This document shows positions 4,758 through 7,496 of a DNA stretch of 7,496 nucleotides, one piece after another; positions within the stretch are counted from its first letter, which is position 1, and each line of letters starts with the position of its first letter. The notes under the pieces were generated by a model. That model saw only the letters and a program-made list of their open reading frames with translations, had not been told where the DNA came from and did no database searches. Source of the DNA: Methanocorpusculum sp. (GTDB lineage Archaea; Halobacteriota; Methanomicrobia; Methanomicrobiales; Methanocorpusculaceae); the NCBI GenBank assembly GCA_029986975.1, contig DALTWR010000037.1, positions 1-7,496 of the forward strand, read 5' to 3'. A program made the position numbers and the translations under genes.

Positions 4758-6190
4758 CACTGCACAAACGGACTAATAATAAATCCCCAGAGATTCTTAA
4801 ATCCGGTAATTAAAATCTCCTTCATCATATCCACATCAACCCCTAACACAGGCGTCAGAAAGACAAAGAAGCAGACCGTACCAAGAATACTTCCCACATT
4901 CGCAAGCGCTGCTACGAGAAGAATCCTGAAAAGCGGAACTGAAAACATCTCCTTAATACTTTCAGCCTTTGAAATCCGCTTAAAGTCCTTAACAGACGGC
5001 GGGCGAAGCTTTGCCTCCACAATCGCCGCAAACCATCCGCACGCTAAAAACGGATTCAGCGACGTCATCCATGCAAGACCTGCCGCAGTCGCCGCTGACG
5101 CCGGATGACCGCGGGCAACAAGCGTTCCAATCCCTGCTAAAACACCGTTAATCAAAACCCAGAAAATAATCGCCCAGACAAGCATATCTGTAGCGCCGGA
5201 AAACCCGATGGCGGCAATAGTAATAACAACAAGCGCCATCACAAGCACACCGAGAATCTTACCCCACGGATACTTCTTCGGAAGTCCTTTCAGCGAATCA
5301 AAAGGCGGAAGCGTCTCCGGATGCTCACGGTAGCGCGTAATTCCCGGAACGTGTCCTGCACCGCAGACCACAACCGCATTTTCAAACGGAGCTTTTTCGA
5401 TATTGATAATTCCGTGCGCAAGATACGCATCACGCTCAGTAATTAACGCATACGAACCGCTTGGAGAAAACTTCTTAAACTCCTCAAGCGCCTGTTCCAA
5501 CACATCACCCTGCGTCAGAGAATCAACGGTCTGCGCATCAATAGCATCAGTCTCATCATCCTTTCCGGCAACAGAAGACACCAGCGCATGGATAAGCTTA
5601 CACTTCTCCGTAAAGCGCATACTCTTCCAGAATCTCGTAAGGGTAATGCTGATATCGCGGTCTATTAACGCAAGTCTGATACCCCGTTCTTCGGCAATTC
5701 TAATGGCTGCCTTCATCTCAGCACCGGGCTCAACCCCTACGTTGAATCCGATTTTGCGCTGCACATACGCAAGAAGCCACTGGACAATCATTATCGCAAA
5801 GTTGCCGCTCAAAAGTTTTTTGACCTCAGGTGCTTTCTTCTCCTGCGCCGGAATGCTTTCAGCTTTCGCAAACGGAACCTGCGGCTCTGCAGAAGCCGTT
5901 TCAGAAACATCAGAGGTTACCGCAGACTGAACGTATTCACTATTTTCTGTGCTTACAAATGATGAAGAGTCGGCAGACAGTTCAGCAGCCGATTCGGCAG
6001 CTTGCTGCGCTTCTTCTGCTGCCCTCTTTGCCTCATCTTCTTCTTTCATCTGCTGCTTTAATGCAGCATAACGTCCGGGGTCAAGTTCTATGGCTATTAT
6101 TTCAGGGTTGACTCTCTCAACCGTTTCCAAAACTTCGCGTATGCTTTTTTCCGAGACATGGGCAGTTCCCACGATATGTATTTGTGTCAT
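4757..6190 (-). CDS. TraB/PrgY-family membrane protein with a long acidic insert
   Basis: The 477-residue product belongs to the TraB family (PF01963/TIGR00261), named after enterococcal pheromone-shutdown proteins and related by fold to Tiki proteins, proposed metalloproteases. The N-terminal domain shows GTAHVS (8-13), IAIELDPGRY (32-41), LALIDRDI (173-180), a TERDAYLA segment (251-258) and the GxxH motif in CGAGH (276-280); family members use GTxH and GxxH as presumed metal or active-site residues. The C-terminus (310-470) has about four membrane spans, near 311-330, 336-357, 364-392 and 417-447. Residues about 47-123 are an Ala/Glu/Ser-rich, low-complexity stretch, first coiled-coil-like (KEEDEAKRAAEEAQQAAESA) then Ser/Thr-rich. 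The protein is longer than the roughly 400 residues I expect for archaeal members, and this insert explains it. ATG 6190 overlaps the preceding gene's TGA as ATGA. The substrate is unknown. Confidence 0.88.
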   Translation of the reverse strand: MTQIHIVGTAHVSEKSIREVLETVERVNPEIIAIELDPGRYAALKQQMKEEDEAKRAAEEAQQAAESAAELSADSSSFVSTENSEYVQSAVTSDVSETASAEPQVPFAKAESIPAQEKKAPEVKKLLSGNFAIMIVQWLLAYVQRKIGFNVGVEPGAEMKAAIRIAEERGIRLALIDRDISITLTRFWKSMRFTEKCKLIHALVSSVAGKDDETDAIDAQTVDSLTQGDVLEQALEEFKKFSPSGSYALITERDAYLAHGIINIEKAPFENAVVVCGAGHVPGITRYREHPETLPPFDSLKGLPKKYPWGKILGVLVMALVVITIAAIGFSGATDMLVWAIIFWVLINGVLAGIGTLVARGHPASAATAAGLAWMTSLNPFLACGWFAAIVEAKLRPPSVKDFKRISKAESIKEMFSVPLFRILLVAALANVGSILGTVCFFVFLTPVLGVDVDMMKEILITGFKNLWGFIISPFVQ

Positions 6191-6714
6191 ATTTTCCAGA
6201 TATGCGTTCCTCGACTGTCTATTACTATTGTTTCTCCGGAGAGAATACTATGTTTTTGGTATTCCCGCTTCGTTGCTTCAACCTCAGCATCATCTGCCCT
6301 CTGTCGGTTTATAAGTGCATCAGCAAGATTTTCTGCGTCTGCGGTATCGTGTTTCCCCAGCGCCGGACACTCTGAAATGATAAGTTCATCCTTGTTCAGC
6401 ATGAAAGGATACGTCCTGCAGAGATGCGGACGTGAGGCATAATATGTACAGCGGTTGTTTTCCAGAAACATACAGTTTCCACCCGTCCCGCGCCGCAAAA
6501 CCCACGCAAGGGTGAAGCGTTCTCCTTTCTCCTCAAACCATTCAGGATACGGCTCTGCAATCTCTTCAAAGGAAAGACCTGAAGCTTTAGATAACGCATC
6601 CACTTCATCAGGACTTACAATAACCTCATTATTGCATCCGCTGCAGCAAAGCCCGCACTCTTCGCAGCGGAACTTCGCATCCTCAAGAGACTTAATTAAG
6701 GAGTGTTTATCCAT
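6187..6714 (-). CDS. YkgJ-family cysteine-cluster protein
   Basis: A 175-residue soluble protein of the YkgJ/UPF0153 type (PF03692), annotated as a zinc- or iron-chelating, possibly Fe-S, domain. It has the defining CxxCxxCC at C17, C20, C23, C24, plus C27, then C81 (GGNCMFL), C89 (NRCTYYASRPHLCRTYPF, with C99) and C116 (SECPALG). That spacing is the family pattern: an N-terminal cysteine knot, the CxxY...RPxxCRxYP block and a final C-P. The C-terminal 50 residues are charged and outside the motif. Family members are found in many methanogens and bacteria; none has a firm reaction that I know of. The start at ATG 6714 is five bases after the stop of the cobT-like gene, without a clear ribosome-binding site, so translation likely depends on the upstream gene. 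Its TGA overlaps the next gene's ATG. Confidence 0.85.
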   Translation of the reverse strand: MDKHSLIKSLEDAKFRCEECGLCCSGCNNEVIVSPDEVDALSKASGLSFEEIAEPYPEWFEEKGERFTLAWVLRRGTGGNCMFLENNRCTYYASRPHLCRTYPFMLNKDELIISECPALGKHDTADAENLADALINRQRADDAEVEATKREYQKHSILSGETIVIDSRGTHIWKI

Positions 6715-6719
6715 CGAAA

Positions 6720-7496
6720 TTATTTTGAGTAGCGGGAAACGTGTTCAAGAATGGATGCACGAATCTCTTCCGGCGCAAATCCTAAGATGCTTGCAAGAAA
6801 CATCGAACCACCGGCACCTGAGCCTTCCTTGATTTCTCCTTCGGCGTAGCGGGCAATTCCGCTGTGACCGAGCGTGTCAAACTCAGGGTCAACAAAGTAG
6901 GCATCAGCACCGACAGCCGCTGCAGTCTCTTTGAAGGTGGCAGTAGAGTCATTATAGACATACGTTGTTGTCACAACATCAGGGACAACATTTCCTAATG
7001 CCCGAATAACTGCACAAACAGCAAGCATCTGCGTTCCTCCTGCGAGGAAGAGTTTTCCGCGGAATCCTTCAGCAATACCAGCAGCAACCGGCATCATAGG
7101 GTCCCCCACAGCAGCAACAATGCCTAACGGGTCTTCATCAGTAAGACCTTTTGCCTTTACTTTAGCGACTGCGGCGTTTGCGATTTCTTCCTTGATGCTG
7201 ACCGGATTTGTCGGAAGACAGCTGCTGACCTTCGCCTGATAGCCGAGTGAACGAAGCACACAAAGGGCAGTTGTAGTACCGCCCGGAAGACATTCACCAA
7301 GCACTAACATATCATGAGACTTTGATAAAAATTCTCCAATCCAGCGTCCTTTTTCAAAAAGAAGTCTCGCATTCGGTACAGCATCTTCTTCAGCCCGCGG
7401 GTCTCCGCCAGCCCTTTCCCCTAACGCCAGATGCGGAACAACAACTTCCTTGTTCAGACCGGATGCAATCATCAAGGGGCGCATACCCATTAAATC
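6720..7496 (-). CDS. cobT: Archaeal CobT-type nicotinate-nucleotide phosphoribosyltransferase, 5' end cut off
   Basis: The frame runs from the right edge (first codon GAT at 7494-7496) to TAA at 6720-6722, giving 258 residues; the ATGs at 7490 and 7484 are most likely internal, because the family is about 330-350 residues long. It belongs to the archaeal/cyanobacterial UPF0284/TIGR00303 group. Recognisable blocks are MIASGLNKEV near the left of the fragment, GECLPGGTTTALCVLRSLGY (about 67-86), GIVAAVGDPMMPVAAGIAEG (about 124-143) and LFLAGGTQMLAV (about 148-159), with a glycine-rich GSGAGGSMFLASILGF near the end. Such enzymes activate the lower-ligand base (5,6-dimethylbenzimidazole or, in methanogens, 5-hydroxybenzimidazole) to its alpha-ribotide for cobamide assembly; methanogens need cobamides for the Mtr methyltransferase. 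Assignment rests on motifs recalled from the family. It is the first visible gene of the operon with the YkgJ- and TraB-type genes. Confidence 0.85.
   Translation of the reverse strand, partial: DLMGMRPLMIASGLNKEVVVPHLALGERAGGDPRAEEDAVPNARLLFEKGRWIGEFLSKSHDMLVLGECLPGGTTTALCVLRSLGYQAKVSSCLPTNPVSIKEEIANAAVAKVKAKGLTDEDPLGIVAAVGDPMMPVAAGIAEGFRGKLFLAGGTQMLAVCAVIRALGNVVPDVVTTTYVYNDSTATFKETAAAVGADAYFVDPEFDTLGHSGIARYAEGEIKEGSGAGGSMFLASILGFAPEEIRASILEHVSRYSK

Noticed and set aside
5403..5930. 175-codon plus-strand frame antisense to the TraB-family gene
   Set aside because: Ser/Ala-rich shadow of the low-complexity insert and flanking domain; no start signal or family resemblance.

Overview
The window reads as chromosomal housekeeping DNA from a euryarchaeon, most likely a methanogen of the Methanomicrobiales (Methanocorpusculum-like is my best guess). 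The evidence is an archaeal elongation factor 1-alpha next to ribosomal protein S10, RNase P protein component 4 (found only in archaea and eukaryotes) coupled to a YhbY/CRM-domain protein, and an archaeal-type cobamide phosphoribosyltransferase. Promoters look archaeal (AT-rich TATA elements) and gene junctions use ATGA overlaps. The exact genus is inference from protein wording recalled from memory, not from a search. I see no mobile elements, CRISPR arrays, tRNA or rRNA genes, and no intergenic gap over 200 bases.

Layout from left to right: the 3' end of a DUF92 membrane protein gene runs rightward (1-334). Every other gene runs leftward. Bases 335-430 form a convergent terminator zone with back-to-back hairpins. 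Then, in the order of leftward transcription from the right edge, there are four transcription units. (1) cobT-like (cut by the right edge), a YkgJ-type cysteine-cluster protein and a TraB-family membrane protein form one tightly packed operon closed by a hairpin plus U-tract at 4734-4757. (2) rpiA, purN, rnp4 and yhbY form a second operon behind a TATA element at 4691-4706; two of its three junctions are 4-base ATGA overlaps. (3) A small predicted lipoprotein (2241-2609) has its own 3' hairpin. (4) tuf and rpsJ sit behind a TATA element near 2144-2152, without fusA directly upstream.

Functionally, unit 2 joins ribose-5-phosphate supply (RpiA) to purine ring formylation (PurN) and to tRNA and ribosome maturation (Rnp4, YhbY), which makes sense as a growth-linked operon. 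Unit 4 is the distal end of the archaeal str-type cluster. Unit 1 joins cobamide tail assembly to two poorly understood proteins, and is the most plausible place for undescribed biology.

The most striking non-coding structure is a perfect 8-base inverted repeat (767-783) whose hairpin loop is the tuf stop codon, followed by seven U residues just before the rpsJ ribosome-binding site. It looks like an attenuator between tuf and rpsJ. Overall the region is mostly ordinary, and I did not find a clearly novel multi-gene system.
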